This document shows, piece after piece, positions 8,283 to 13,521 of a DNA stretch of 20,491 bases; the stretch's first letter is position 1; every line of letters begins with the position of its first letter. Below the pieces are notes generated by a model, which searched no databases, was not told where the DNA came from, and saw only the letters and a program-made list of their open reading frames with translations. The position numbers and the translations under genes were made by a program. The stretch is from positions 1 to 20,491 of the IMG/VR virus record IMGVR_UViG_3300048113_000176; one strand, given 5' to 3'. This DNA comes from a virus.

Positions 8283-8764
8283 AAAAAAAAAATTGCGGAC
8301 ATAACCGCGTCCATAGGCATAGCTAATAAATTATCCGCATTTTCGACTTGGTACTCCTCTATGCTATATTTGTTCTTCAAAGAAACTAAAATAGGTCTGT
8401 ATAAGACATTCATTGCTTTTTCCATATTATCCCAATCCCCTATAAAATTGTCTAGGTCAATGTACTCTCCTAGCAGCAAGTCGTCCAATTCCGGGTGAAA
8501 TCCGTATTCTGTGCCGTTTAGTTTAAACTTTGATACTAGACTAGGCTTTTCGCTAAATAAGTCGCTTAGAACGGTTATTATATCGTTTGTATCTCTTAGC
8601 CTTAGCCTAATAACGTCCTTTAGGTCTAGGCCGCAAAAAATCTCAATCATTTTCGCATTTATAAACCTATCCTCTGACTCATTCTTTTGAATCTTCAAGA
8701 ACCTTTTATATTGGCCTAGAGTAATTTCACTTAATGAATTTGGTATTTTAACTTTTACTGACAT
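8114..8764 (-). CDS. Tail assembly chaperone, short form (gpG-like)
   Basis: This 216-residue protein is followed by an overlapping second frame and, further on, the tape measure gene, the hallmark of a phage tail chaperone. It opens with VKIPNSLSEITLGQYKRFLK and is acidic and helical. The segment MSAIFFLWNLGLELSQ (about 152-167) sits at the slip site. The in-frame tail after the slip (to FMDSLKETLHDLKISLN) keeps a regular amphipathic pattern, so the unshifted form is probably also functional. The gene opens the tail operon: a terminator lies upstream at 8812-8839 and the box CGTTATAATAGTATG covers its ATG. Unlike most siphoviruses, four more genes lie between it and the tape measure gene. 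Confidence 0.75.
   Translation of the reverse strand: MSVKVKIPNSLSEITLGQYKRFLKIQKNESEDRFINAKMIEIFCGLDLKDVIRLRLRDTNDIITVLSDLFSEKPSLVSKFKLNGTEYGFHPELDDLLLGEYIDLDNFIGDWDNMEKAMNVLYRPILVSLKNKYSIEEYQVENADNLLAMPMDAVMSAIFFLWNLGLELSQVMTNSLEEEGSEVLTRYLNSQQSGVGISQFMDSLKETLHDLKISLN
8283..8292 (-). promoter_or_regulatory. T10 slippery run, likely -1 frameshift site in the tail chaperone
   Basis: On the minus strand the codons read GCA ATT TTT TTT TTG TGG. Both T TTT TTT and T TTT TTG fit the X XXY YYZ pattern for -1 slippage. The -1 frame is open immediately downstream and encodes the extension at 8028-8282. No other heptamer in the overlap fits as well. Confidence 0.65.
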
Positions 8765-8776
8765 ACTATTATAACG
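8762..8776 (-). promoter_or_regulatory. Start-codon box CGTTATAATAGTATG (copy 2), candidate tail-operon promoter
   Basis: This is identical over 15 bases to the box at the protease gene. It lies 35 nt past a strong terminator, so the tail operon needs a new transcription start here. TATAAT sits 5 nt before the ATG, which would give a leaderless or nearly leaderless mRNA if it acts as a -10. A run rich in A lies upstream, and no TTGACA-like element is seen. Confidence 0.55.
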
Positions 8777-8811
8777 GATTTTATTTTGTTTTTTATTTGA
8801 ATAAAGATAAT

Positions 8812-8839
8812 AAAAAAAAGGCAGCCATTTCTGACCGCC
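8812..8839 (-). terminator. Rho-independent terminator upstream of the tail operon
   Basis: The minus strand reads GGCGGTCA, GAAA, TGGCTGCC, then eight T. The two arms pair over eight positions with two G-U wobbles and enclose a GAAA tetraloop. It would end transcription coming from the packaging and small-gene region before the tail genes. Confidence 0.85.
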
Positions 8840-8889
8840 CCTTAATGACTATTACTACCCCCCGGAGTAACGCCATATAATTTTAAATT

Positions 8890-9015
8890 TTATCTCATAC
8901 TCGCCTCAAAGCAAGACCCCGAGCAATAGCGATTATCCTCTGCCATTGGCGTTCCACATTCTGAACATTCAAATTCGTCTTGTTCGTGAGGATTTAAAAA
9001 GTCGTACCATTCCAT
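8890..9015 (-). CDS. Small zinc-ribbon-like protein (41 aa)
   Basis: Reading from ATG at 9013-9015 gives 41 residues: MEWYDFLNPHEQDEFECSEC and so on. Four cysteines in two CxxC-type pairs (CSEC and, further on, YCSGSC) suggest one bound zinc ion. Small zinc-knuckle proteins like this are frequent in flavobacterial phages. It is the last gene before the terminator at 8812-8839 and belongs to a three-gene cluster behind the promoter at 9252-9282. Function unknown; binding to nucleic acid or a host protein would be a guess. Confidence 0.65.
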   Translation of the reverse strand: MEWYDFLNPHEQDEFECSECGTPMAEDNRYCSGSCFEASMR

Positions 9016-9019
9016 AATC

Positions 9020-9106
9020 TTAAATGTTAAAAATTAAACCAATTATTGCTCTACCCACAAAGTAGCCTGCGGCCAACATTAAAAATCTTTTATCAAATTT
9101 TTTCAT
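9020..9106 (-). CDS. Tiny hydrophobic protein, single membrane segment (28 aa)
   Basis: The frame from ATG at 9104-9106 reads MKKFDKRFLMLAAGYFVGRA then IIGLIFNI. A basic N-terminus is followed by about 19 hydrophobic residues, so it may insert into the inner membrane. It sits between two small genes with only 1-4 nt gaps, which supports translation. A holin-like or host-takeover role is possible but nothing in the sequence proves it. Confidence 0.5.
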   Translation of the reverse strand: MKKFDKRFLMLAAGYFVGRAIIGLIFNI

Positions 9107-9107
9107 T

Positions 9108-9221
9108 TTATATAAATTTAGCGTTTTCAATTTCGTCCATTACCCAATCTTTCTCATTTGAGCCAAGCTGCTCAAAGTCCATTCCAAATTCCTCGTTTGC
9201 TATTTCGTCGTAAATATCCAT
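9108..9221 (-). CDS. Small acidic protein (37 aa)
   Basis: The frame from ATG at 9219-9221 encodes 37 residues with the core IANEEFGMDFEQLGSNEKDW. It resembles short acidic proteins I associate with Bacteroidota phages. Its start carries the recurring leader AAAAACAGACAAAATG, and it is the first gene behind the promoter at 9252-9282. Function unknown. Confidence 0.65.
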   Translation of the reverse strand: MDIYDEIANEEFGMDFEQLGSNEKDWVMDEIENAKFI

Positions 9222-9236
9222 TTTGTCTGTTTTTTT
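9219..9236 (-). promoter_or_regulatory. A-rich CAGA leader box (before the 37-aa gene)
   Basis: On the minus strand seven A, CAGAC, AAA then ATG. It is one of six copies of the pattern AAAAACAGA-N(0-2)-AAA-ATG in this window and probably replaces a Shine-Dalgarno site. Confidence 0.6.
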
Positions 9237-9251
9237 ATGGTTAAACTTAGG

Positions 9252-9282
9252 CAAATATATATTAAATAAAGTTATCCACAAA
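9252..9282 (-). promoter_or_regulatory. Bacteroidota-type promoter after the terminase gene
   Basis: The -33 element TTTG (9279-9282) and the -7 element TATATTTG (9252-9259, consensus TAnnTTTG) are separated by 19 nt, the expected spacing for the main Bacteroidota sigma factor. It lies just past the large terminase stop and points to the small-gene cluster. The layout and 18 bases of its upstream half match the promoter at 16746-16776. Confidence 0.75.
9272..9280 (+). promoter_or_regulatory. Exact DnaA box within the promoter (copy 1)
   Basis: TTATCCACA is a perfect consensus DnaA box. It overlaps the -33 TTTG by two bases, so protein bound here should interfere with or tune transcription. 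The wider shared word is gttatccacaaaaaattt. This phage encodes a DnaA-domain-IV-like protein at 13522-14094. Confidence 0.6.
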
Positions 9283-9299
9283 AAATTTTATAACTTTTC

Positions 9300-10454
9300 T
9301 TAATGTAAATTGTATTTTCCAAAGTTTGGCTTACTTAATACAGAGTAGGTCGCGTACCGGACCGCGTCAATCGTATGGTTATGCTTGTCTACGGGCTTGT
9401 TAATCATTTTACCGCTTCGGTCCTCCTGCCACTTATAATTTCTAAACTCTTGAATGGCGTTATTACTATCCTTCAGAATATGAATTTTAAAGCGTTTTAA
9501 TAAGTCAATTCCTGCATTTATACTATCGGCCCCTTTTAAACTTGGTCGCACATTCCAACCCATTCTGCGAAGTTCCTCAATCAATCTAGGCTCTGCTGAA
9601 TCAAAATAAATTGTTTGTCTTTCAATTCCGACCTCTCGCCACTTTTTATGAATGTCGATTGTTGTCATTTGAGTTTGATATAAATGCTCTTGAATGTAAA
9701 GGTCGTAGTCCTTTCTATAAACAGAAACTAAGGTCGTTGGGTCATTCGTATAACCCGCGTCTGCCCCGTAGCTTATAAATTCTGCATCGGCCGGTATTTG
9801 ATTAACCTCAACGTAATTAAATATAGTTGATTTACTTACCCCCTTTATTCCAAGCCCGTAGATTTGCCAATACTGTTCATCGGTGTATTTTAGTCTTTCA
9901 ATTTCCTCTTTAATGCTAGCGCTAAGGAAAGTATTATCCAAATAAGTAGTAATATTAAAATCGGCATCTTTTCTAGGTATTACCTTGTCATAAATCCAAT
10001 GGTACTCGTCCGACGGATTGAAGTCAAGTATTATTTTTTCATCTGTTCTAAATACCAACTGTTGCCAATCCTCGTAGTCTAGCTCATTGGCCTCATTTAT
10101 AAATAGCAGGTTTCTTTTTCGTCCTCTTACTTTTTGCGGTTGATCTAAAGAAATAAACTCTATTAAATTTCCGTTTAGTTTATATTCGTGGCTTGACTTA
10201 TTATGGTTGGCCTCAAAGTAGCTGCTATGAATTTTTAGTATATCAAAGAAGTCCCTCATTACGGAAGCGCGAACCGACGGGAACGTTTTCCTACAAATTG
10301 TTATCGTCTTTCCGGTATTCTTTAGCGAGTAATGAAATATAATATATAACAGGATATTATAGGTCTTTCCGGACCTAGTACCTCCCTGCTCTATTGAGAT
10401 TTTTTTATCTGATTCTAATAAATGCTCAAAAACTACGTTAGTCTTTATTCTCAC
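9300..10454 (-). CDS. terL: Terminase large subunit
   Basis: This 384-residue ATPase and nuclease cuts and pumps DNA into the prohead. The Walker A motif is GGTRSGKT (24-31) and the Walker B motif is LLFINE (116-121). The RNase H-like nuclease domain shows its acidic residues in DAGYTND (Asp232), YFDSAEP (Asp285) and HTIDAVRY (Asp363). Length and motifs fit the PBSX-type Terminase_3/Terminase_6C class. It starts at GTG (10452-10454), overlapping the small-subunit gene by 17 nt. It is the last gene of the modification-and-packaging block. No portal gene follows it, contrary to the usual order. Confidence 0.93.
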   Translation of the reverse strand: MRIKTNVVFEHLLESDKKISIEQGGTRSGKTYNILLYIIFHYSLKNTGKTITICRKTFPSVRASVMRDFFDILKIHSSYFEANHNKSSHEYKLNGNLIEFISLDQPQKVRGRKRNLLFINEANELDYEDWQQLVFRTDEKIILDFNPSDEYHWIYDKVIPRKDADFNITTYLDNTFLSASIKEEIERLKYTDEQYWQIYGLGIKGVSKSTIFNYVEVNQIPADAEFISYGADAGYTNDPTTLVSVYRKDYDLYIQEHLYQTQMTTIDIHKKWREVGIERQTIYFDSAEPRLIEELRRMGWNVRPSLKGADSINAGIDLLKRFKIHILKDSNNAIQEFRNYKWQEDRSGKMINKPVDKHNHTIDAVRYATYSVLSKPNFGKYNLH

Positions 10455-10794
10455 TTTTTATTATTTCAATTTCAAAGCTAGTAGGCATTCCGTCTGCCCC
10501 TGTAATTTCCTGCCTCTCTACATAGCCCCTTTTCTTACCTTTTGTCTTTAAGTAAAAAATTGTCGCCGCAGTTGAATTTTCAGAAATTTGTTTATGTAGC
10601 TGACTTTCCGCAAAGTCTAGCGCAACGTTTTCTATTTCCCGAACCGCAGAAGAAAATTCTGTATCTTCATTTATCCACTTGTAATAAGTGCTTCTAGGTA
10701 TTCCCGCTTTTTTGCAGGCCACCGTAACTACTCCCAAACTCTGCTCCAAGGCAGATAATAGTGATTCCTTTTTTATATGTCTACTTTCGTTCAT
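10438..10794 (-). CDS. terS: Terminase small subunit
   Basis: This 118-residue protein should recognise the packaging site and load the large subunit. The first half contains a helix-turn-helix (ACKKAGIPRSTYYKWINED, about 26-44) typical of small terminases of the phBC6A51 type. The second half (AATIFYLKTKGKKRGYVERQ, about 75-94) matches the oligomerisation end, where 'YLKTKGK' is characteristic. It overlaps the formyltransferase gene by 14 nt upstream and the large subunit by 17 nt downstream, so packaging is translationally coupled to the cassette before it. Confidence 0.88.
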   Translation of the reverse strand: MNESRHIKKESLLSALEQSLGVVTVACKKAGIPRSTYYKWINEDTEFSSAVREIENVALDFAESQLHKQISENSTAATIFYLKTKGKKRGYVERQEITGADGMPTSFEIEIIKSENKD

Positions 10795-11476
10795 TTTTAT
10801 TATTTTTTTTATACCAACCGTCTGCTCTATTGTTTTGTTCTAGCATAAGACTATCGGGCCTATAAATATCTTTTACCTCTGTTGATGGCTCCCAAGTTGA
10901 AAACCTTTTATCCTGTGGGCTTCTTATAATAACGCCATTCATAATATCGCTAATTGCTTTAGATAATAGCCTTACTCCCATTTCTTGAAGAGAATTTCTC
11001 CATAGGCTTGCTGCCGCTTTTTTAGAGTCCTCATTAAATAGCTTCGGGTCTATGAAACAAAAATCTTGGTAGGCAATGTCCCCTCTGTCAATTCCGGAGT
11101 TAAGCCAAAATACTGTGCCGCCGGTAACAGGCTCTCTCATTTTAACCGCCCATTCTATTGATGACCTACCTCTATGTCTAGGCAAAAGGCTCGGGTGGTA
11201 CCCTATCCAACCGTATAAGGGCTTAAATCGGGTTTTTCTGCCGATATAGTCAAAGCTATGCGCAGTTATACCCAAGTCCACATTATCGGGCATTGTATCG
11301 CCGGACAATGTCCCGGAGGTTATAATTGGCACGCCCCAAGTTATTGCTGCCTTTCCAATATATCTGTCCCCAACGGGCGCAGCAACCCCGACAATCTCAA
11401 CCCCCTCCATTTTTCTGCAAAGGTCAAAGACCTGCTCCCCAAAGTATTTTTGTCCGCTAATAAAAACTCTAAGCAT
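10781..11476 (-). CDS. Formyltransferase-like protein (Fmt/GART fold) with altered NxH motif
   Basis: This 231-residue protein has the formyltransferase fold used by methionyl-tRNA and glycinamide-ribotide formyltransferases, which move a formyl group from 10-formyltetrahydrofolate to an amine. The active-site loop GYHPSLLPRHRG (92-103) and the block TGGTVFWLNSGIDRGDIA (118-135) are clear. His94 and Asp130 fit the catalytic His and Asp. The usual Asn two residues before the His is Gly92. The C-terminal RSPQDKRFSTWEP (185-197) is what I recall from phage- and prophage-borne members. It has no tRNA-binding C-terminal domain, so initiator tRNA is an unlikely substrate. It overlaps the GNAT gene by 8 nt. 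A base amine on DNA, or a small precursor, is a plausible acceptor by context only. Confidence 0.8.
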   Translation of the reverse strand: MLRVFISGQKYFGEQVFDLCRKMEGVEIVGVAAPVGDRYIGKAAITWGVPIITSGTLSGDTMPDNVDLGITAHSFDYIGRKTRFKPLYGWIGYHPSLLPRHRGRSSIEWAVKMREPVTGGTVFWLNSGIDRGDIAYQDFCFIDPKLFNEDSKKAAASLWRNSLQEMGVRLLSKAISDIMNGVIIRSPQDKRFSTWEPSTEVKDIYRPDSLMLEQNNRADGWYKKNNKNERK

Positions 11477-11990
11477 TTTTTAAACCAATATATTTAAATC
11501 CTTGTACCGCCCGAAAGTGCCCCCCGTACCCGCCGGTTTTAGATGCATTACTACCTATATTTTTTTTACTCTTATTTCTTTGTCCCTTAGCAATAGACGC
11601 ACCGCTTCTTTTTTTATTTGCGCCATAAAGCATTTGGCTTTTTAAAACCCACTTTGGGCTTCTATTTAGGTAGCCAATTAACTGCGGGTGGCTTGTATGA
11701 AATAGTGTAGGTAATTTATGGCCCCTGCGCCCATTTCCCTGCTTATGGTATTCCATAATGTACTCTAGAAACTTTGTACCTACTCCCGCCCCCTGCCACT
11801 CGGGCATAACCACAAGCCTAGAAGCTCTGTAAGCGTGCGCCGTAAACATTGGCATAACCGCAACGTGGCAGACAAGCTCGCCCTCTATTGTGCCAATAAA
11901 ATATTGTGCAGCAGGAGGGAATTTTAAGTCTAAATAATAATGTTGCTTAAAATATTTCCAATAAGTTCTGTCGACCTGCCTAATTTCCAA
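11469..11990 (-). CDS. GNAT N-acyltransferase, possibly the second half of an ABC-GNAT fusion
   Basis: The GNAT fold is shown by ASRLVVMPEWQGAGVGTKFL (56-75), with the acyl-CoA loop QGAGVG (66-71), and by TSHPQLIGYLNRSPKW (99-114). The C-terminus ends GGHFRAVQGFKYIG, comparable with the ending of Mom-like proteins. The only start in the frame near its N-terminus is TTG (11988-11990). The frame is open further upstream, to 12026, and the residues before the TTG (ERPKFD, leading into LEIRQVDRTYW) resemble the linker of fused ABC-GNAT proteins. So the true N-terminus may be joined to the ATPase by a -1 slip at the A10 run (12019-12028). A Lys/Arg/Asn/Ser-rich stretch (126-150) is probably disordered or contacts DNA. 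Substrate unknown. Confidence 0.8.
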   Translation of the reverse strand: MEIRQVDRTYWKYFKQHYYLDLKFPPAAQYFIGTIEGELVCHVAVMPMFTAHAYRASRLVVMPEWQGAGVGTKFLEYIMEYHKQGNGRRGHKLPTLFHTSHPQLIGYLNRSPKWVLKSQMLYGANKKRSGASIAKGQRNKSKKNIGSNASKTGGYGGHFRAVQGFKYIGLKNA

Positions 11991-12625
11991 GTCGAACTTT
12001 GGCCGTTCTCCAATGTCGTTTTTTTTTTAACCTCGCCCGTAGACGTATCAAGAACCCAATCCGGCTGAACCCATTCCAAAATATCGTAGTGGCAAGAGAG
12101 TAGTACAACTTTTCTGCCCTTGGTTCTTTTAAATGATTTTGAAAATGCAAGCGCTCCAACCTTTGCTATTTGCCTATCGACTACGGACGTAAATTCGTCT
12201 ATAATTGATTCGCTGCCTCCGTCTGATAAAACCCGAGCGAGGCCTGCTCTAAATTGCTGCCCATTACTTAGCGCGTGGAACGGTCTTAACCAACTCGGGA
12301 CGTCCCCAAGCCCAACGCTAGCAAGAAGCCCTGTAACCTTATTAAAGTCCCCCTCCGGAGCAATATCATCAACAATAGGTTTATCCTTACTCCAACCCGA
12401 GTATAGGTCCTCTATCTTGCCACCGCCAAATAATTCTTTTCCAATGGAAGTCTTACCCGAGCCACTTGGCCCAACAATAACCCCTATTTGCCAATCTTCT
12501 GAGTCAACCGGTACATCAACGTCGAGGCTAAATGTATCGCCTCTCTCTGCATTAAATAGCGACTTAACCCTTGCAGCCCGGTAGCTATTAAAATTTTTTG
12601 TTTTATTTCTTACTTCTATTTTCAT
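11930..12625 (-). CDS. ABC-type ATPase of the phage ParB-ABC-GNAT cassette
   Basis: This 231-residue soluble ATPase shows Walker A GPSGSGKT (52-59), the ABC signature LSNGQQ (119-124), Walker B SIIDEF with Asp143-Glu144, and the switch His in SCHYD (His179). The blocks DEFTSVVDRQIAKVGALAF and SCHYDILEWVQPDWVLD are typical of a phage/bacterial family that pairs with, or is fused to, GNAT enzymes. There is no membrane partner, so it is not a transporter. Residues after about 202 lie past the A10 run and look unrelated to the family, which suggests that the frame has slipped there. It starts at TAATG with the ParB stop. It may act as a DNA-bound or conformational motor for base modification; this is inference. 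Confidence 0.82.
   Translation of the reverse strand: MKIEVRNKTKNFNSYRAARVKSLFNAERGDTFSLDVDVPVDSEDWQIGVIVGPSGSGKTSIGKELFGGGKIEDLYSGWSKDKPIVDDIAPEGDFNKVTGLLASVGLGDVPSWLRPFHALSNGQQFRAGLARVLSDGGSESIIDEFTSVVDRQIAKVGALAFSKSFKRTKGRKVVLLSCHYDILEWVQPDWVLDTSTGEVKKKTTLENGQSSTWKLGRSTELIGNILSNIII
12019..12028 (-). promoter_or_regulatory. A10 run at the ABC/GNAT junction, candidate -1 slip site
   Basis: On the minus strand the ATPase frame reads GTT AAA AAA AAA ACG. A -1 shift gives AAC GAC ATT GGA and continues in the GNAT frame. The GNAT frame has a TAA whose last two bases are the first two A of the run, so it opens exactly inside it. Ribosomal slippage, polymerase slippage (one extra A), or a homopolymer error in the assembly could each account for it. 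Confidence 0.65.
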
Positions 12626-13176
12626 TATGTTACGACTATTTTACATTTATAACCCTGCTTTGTTAATTGAGAAAATACTTTTTCCTGTTCCTCTTCGGTC
12701 GGGCAGTTTACAATTACTCCGTACTGCTCCTTATATCCTACGCCGTCGTCCTCAAAGTCGGGCTGCGGGGAGTACGGCTCGTCCTCCAACTCTTCCTTTT
12801 CGGGCTGCCAAACATCAAGGCCCCATTCTGCTAGCTCAACGTTTTCAAAGGCATTTGCCAAAATGTCCCAATCCCATTCTCCAAAGCCTACGTTATCTTT
12901 TATAATAAATTCCTGCGCCTGCTTTTTAGTTAAGTCGTCCGCCTGTATAATATAGACCTCCTTTAACCCTATTTCCCTACAGGCTTTGTAGCGCATATTA
13001 CCGCCTAGTATAATATTATCCTTGTCGACAACTATTGGCCTTAAAGCTAGCATTTCCGGAAATTCCTTAACGCTATTAACGAGCTTGTTAAATTTACTCT
13101 TATTTATAAATCTAGGGTTTGCGATATTTTCCTTTATAGTTGAAATACCGACCTTTTGTATTTTTAATTTAGCCAT
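12625..13176 (-). CDS. ParB-like nuclease-fold protein with C-terminal helper domain
   Basis: This 183-residue protein begins with a ParB N-terminal fold: the residues IANPRFINKSKFNKLVNSV (18-36) and the loop ILGGNMRYKACREIGL (56-71), which replaces the standard GGHRR motif with GGNMR. Acidic, Trp-rich residues follow (EWDWD, about 100-104). The C-terminal part (YGVIVNCPTEEEQEKVFSQL, 152-171, then GYKCKIVV) matches a small domain I associate with ParB proteins near phage DNA-modification genes. In many phages this gene precedes a DNA methyltransferase; here the ABC-GNAT-formyltransferase genes take that place. It has no partition-type DNA-binding helix-turn-helix domain. A role in directing a modifying complex to DNA is inferred. 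Confidence 0.82.
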   Translation of the reverse strand: MAKLKIQKVGISTIKENIANPRFINKSKFNKLVNSVKEFPEMLALRPIVVDKDNIILGGNMRYKACREIGLKEVYIIQADDLTKKQAQEFIIKDNVGFGEWDWDILANAFENVELAEWGLDVWQPEKEELEDEPYSPQPDFEDDGVGYKEQYGVIVNCPTEEEQEKVFSQLTKQGYKCKIVVT

Positions 13177-13207
13177 AATAAATATTTTCCACTAAGGTAC
13201 AAAAAAA

Positions 13208-13366
13208 TTATTTTTGATAAATTTTTGTAATTACTAGCTGAAAAATCCCAAAGTAAATAACAATGTCCTCTTCGTATAGCTCTAAATCGTCAAAGGGATA
13301 ATGTCTGATACCAAACAAAACCCCTTTAAAAATTCCTAATCTAATTTCGTAACGCAATAATTTCAT
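13208..13366 (-). CDS. Small hydrophobic phage protein (52 aa)
   Basis: Reading from ATG at 13364-13366 gives MKLLRYEIRLGIFKGVLFGI and so on. The central RHYPFDDLELYEEDIVIYFG stretch resembles a short protein common in Bacteroidota phages. It has two hydrophobic patches with an acidic middle and may associate with membrane. The box CGTTATAATAG lies 12 nt upstream of its start, so it may head its own transcript into the ParB cassette, whose first gene starts 32 nt after its stop. Confidence 0.6.
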   Translation of the reverse strand: MKLLRYEIRLGIFKGVLFGIRHYPFDDLELYEEDIVIYFGIFQLVITKIYQK

Positions 13367-13378
13367 AGTATATCATTT

Positions 13379-13389
13379 CTATTATAACG
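13379..13389 (-). promoter_or_regulatory. Box CGTTATAATAG (copy 3), candidate promoter before the cassette
   Basis: This matches the first 11 bases of the boxes at 1138-1152 and 8762-8776. Here the gene's ATG is 12 nt further downstream, so the box cannot be only a translation-start context, which favours a -10-like role. It would drive the 52-aa gene and the ParB-to-terminase block. Confidence 0.45.
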
Positions 13390-13406
13390 TAATATAATCA
13401 AAATCT

Positions 13407-13502
13407 TTATTCCCAATCCTCCGGAAATAATTTTTTTGCTATTATCTTGCCTACATTCGCCACAATTATTGCTACAAAAATCCAACCTAGTGATTCAATC
13501 AT
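13407..13502 (-). CDS. Tiny single-pass membrane protein (31 aa)
   Basis: The frame from ATG at 13500-13502 reads MIESLGWIFVAIIVANVGKI and ends IAKKLFPEDWE. One hydrophobic helix of about 14-18 residues is followed by a charged tail. The leader matches that of the SSB gene closely (AAATAAATTATG before the same run TAACTAAA), which supports real translation. It could be a minor membrane protein. Function unknown. Confidence 0.5.
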   Translation of the reverse strand: MIESLGWIFVAIIVANVGKIIAKKLFPEDWE

Positions 13503-13521
13503 AATTTATTTATTTTAGTTA

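Noticed and set aside
8793-8876. A 27-residue minus-strand frame (MALLRGVVIV...) running through the terminator
   Set aside because: It is encoded by the hairpin and its T-tract, lacks any of the leader types seen at real genes, and would read across a strong terminator.
10661-10683. Near-matches to the DnaA box inside genes (TTATCCACT near 10670, TTATCCACC near 17236)
   Set aside because: Each has one mismatch, lies in coding sequence and has no promoter elements around it, unlike the two exact copies.
10781-11476. Reading the formyltransferase-like gene as a standard methionyl-tRNA formyltransferase
   Set aside because: It has 231 residues, no tRNA-binding C-terminal domain and Gly in place of the catalytic-loop Asn.
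12120-12584. A 154-residue + strand open frame opposite the ABC ATPase gene
   Set aside because: The minus strand encodes clear Walker A, signature, Walker B and switch motifs, so the + strand frame is a shadow.
12625-13176. Reading the ParB-like gene as a plasmid-type partition gene
   Set aside because: There is no ParA partner, no helix-turn-helix domain after the N-terminal fold and no parS-like inverted repeat that I can see nearby.
13346-13376. An ATG at 13374-13376 immediately after the box CGTTATAATAG
   Set aside because: It opens only a 10-residue frame before a stop. The ATG at 13364-13366 opens the 52-residue frame that looks like a known small phage protein.
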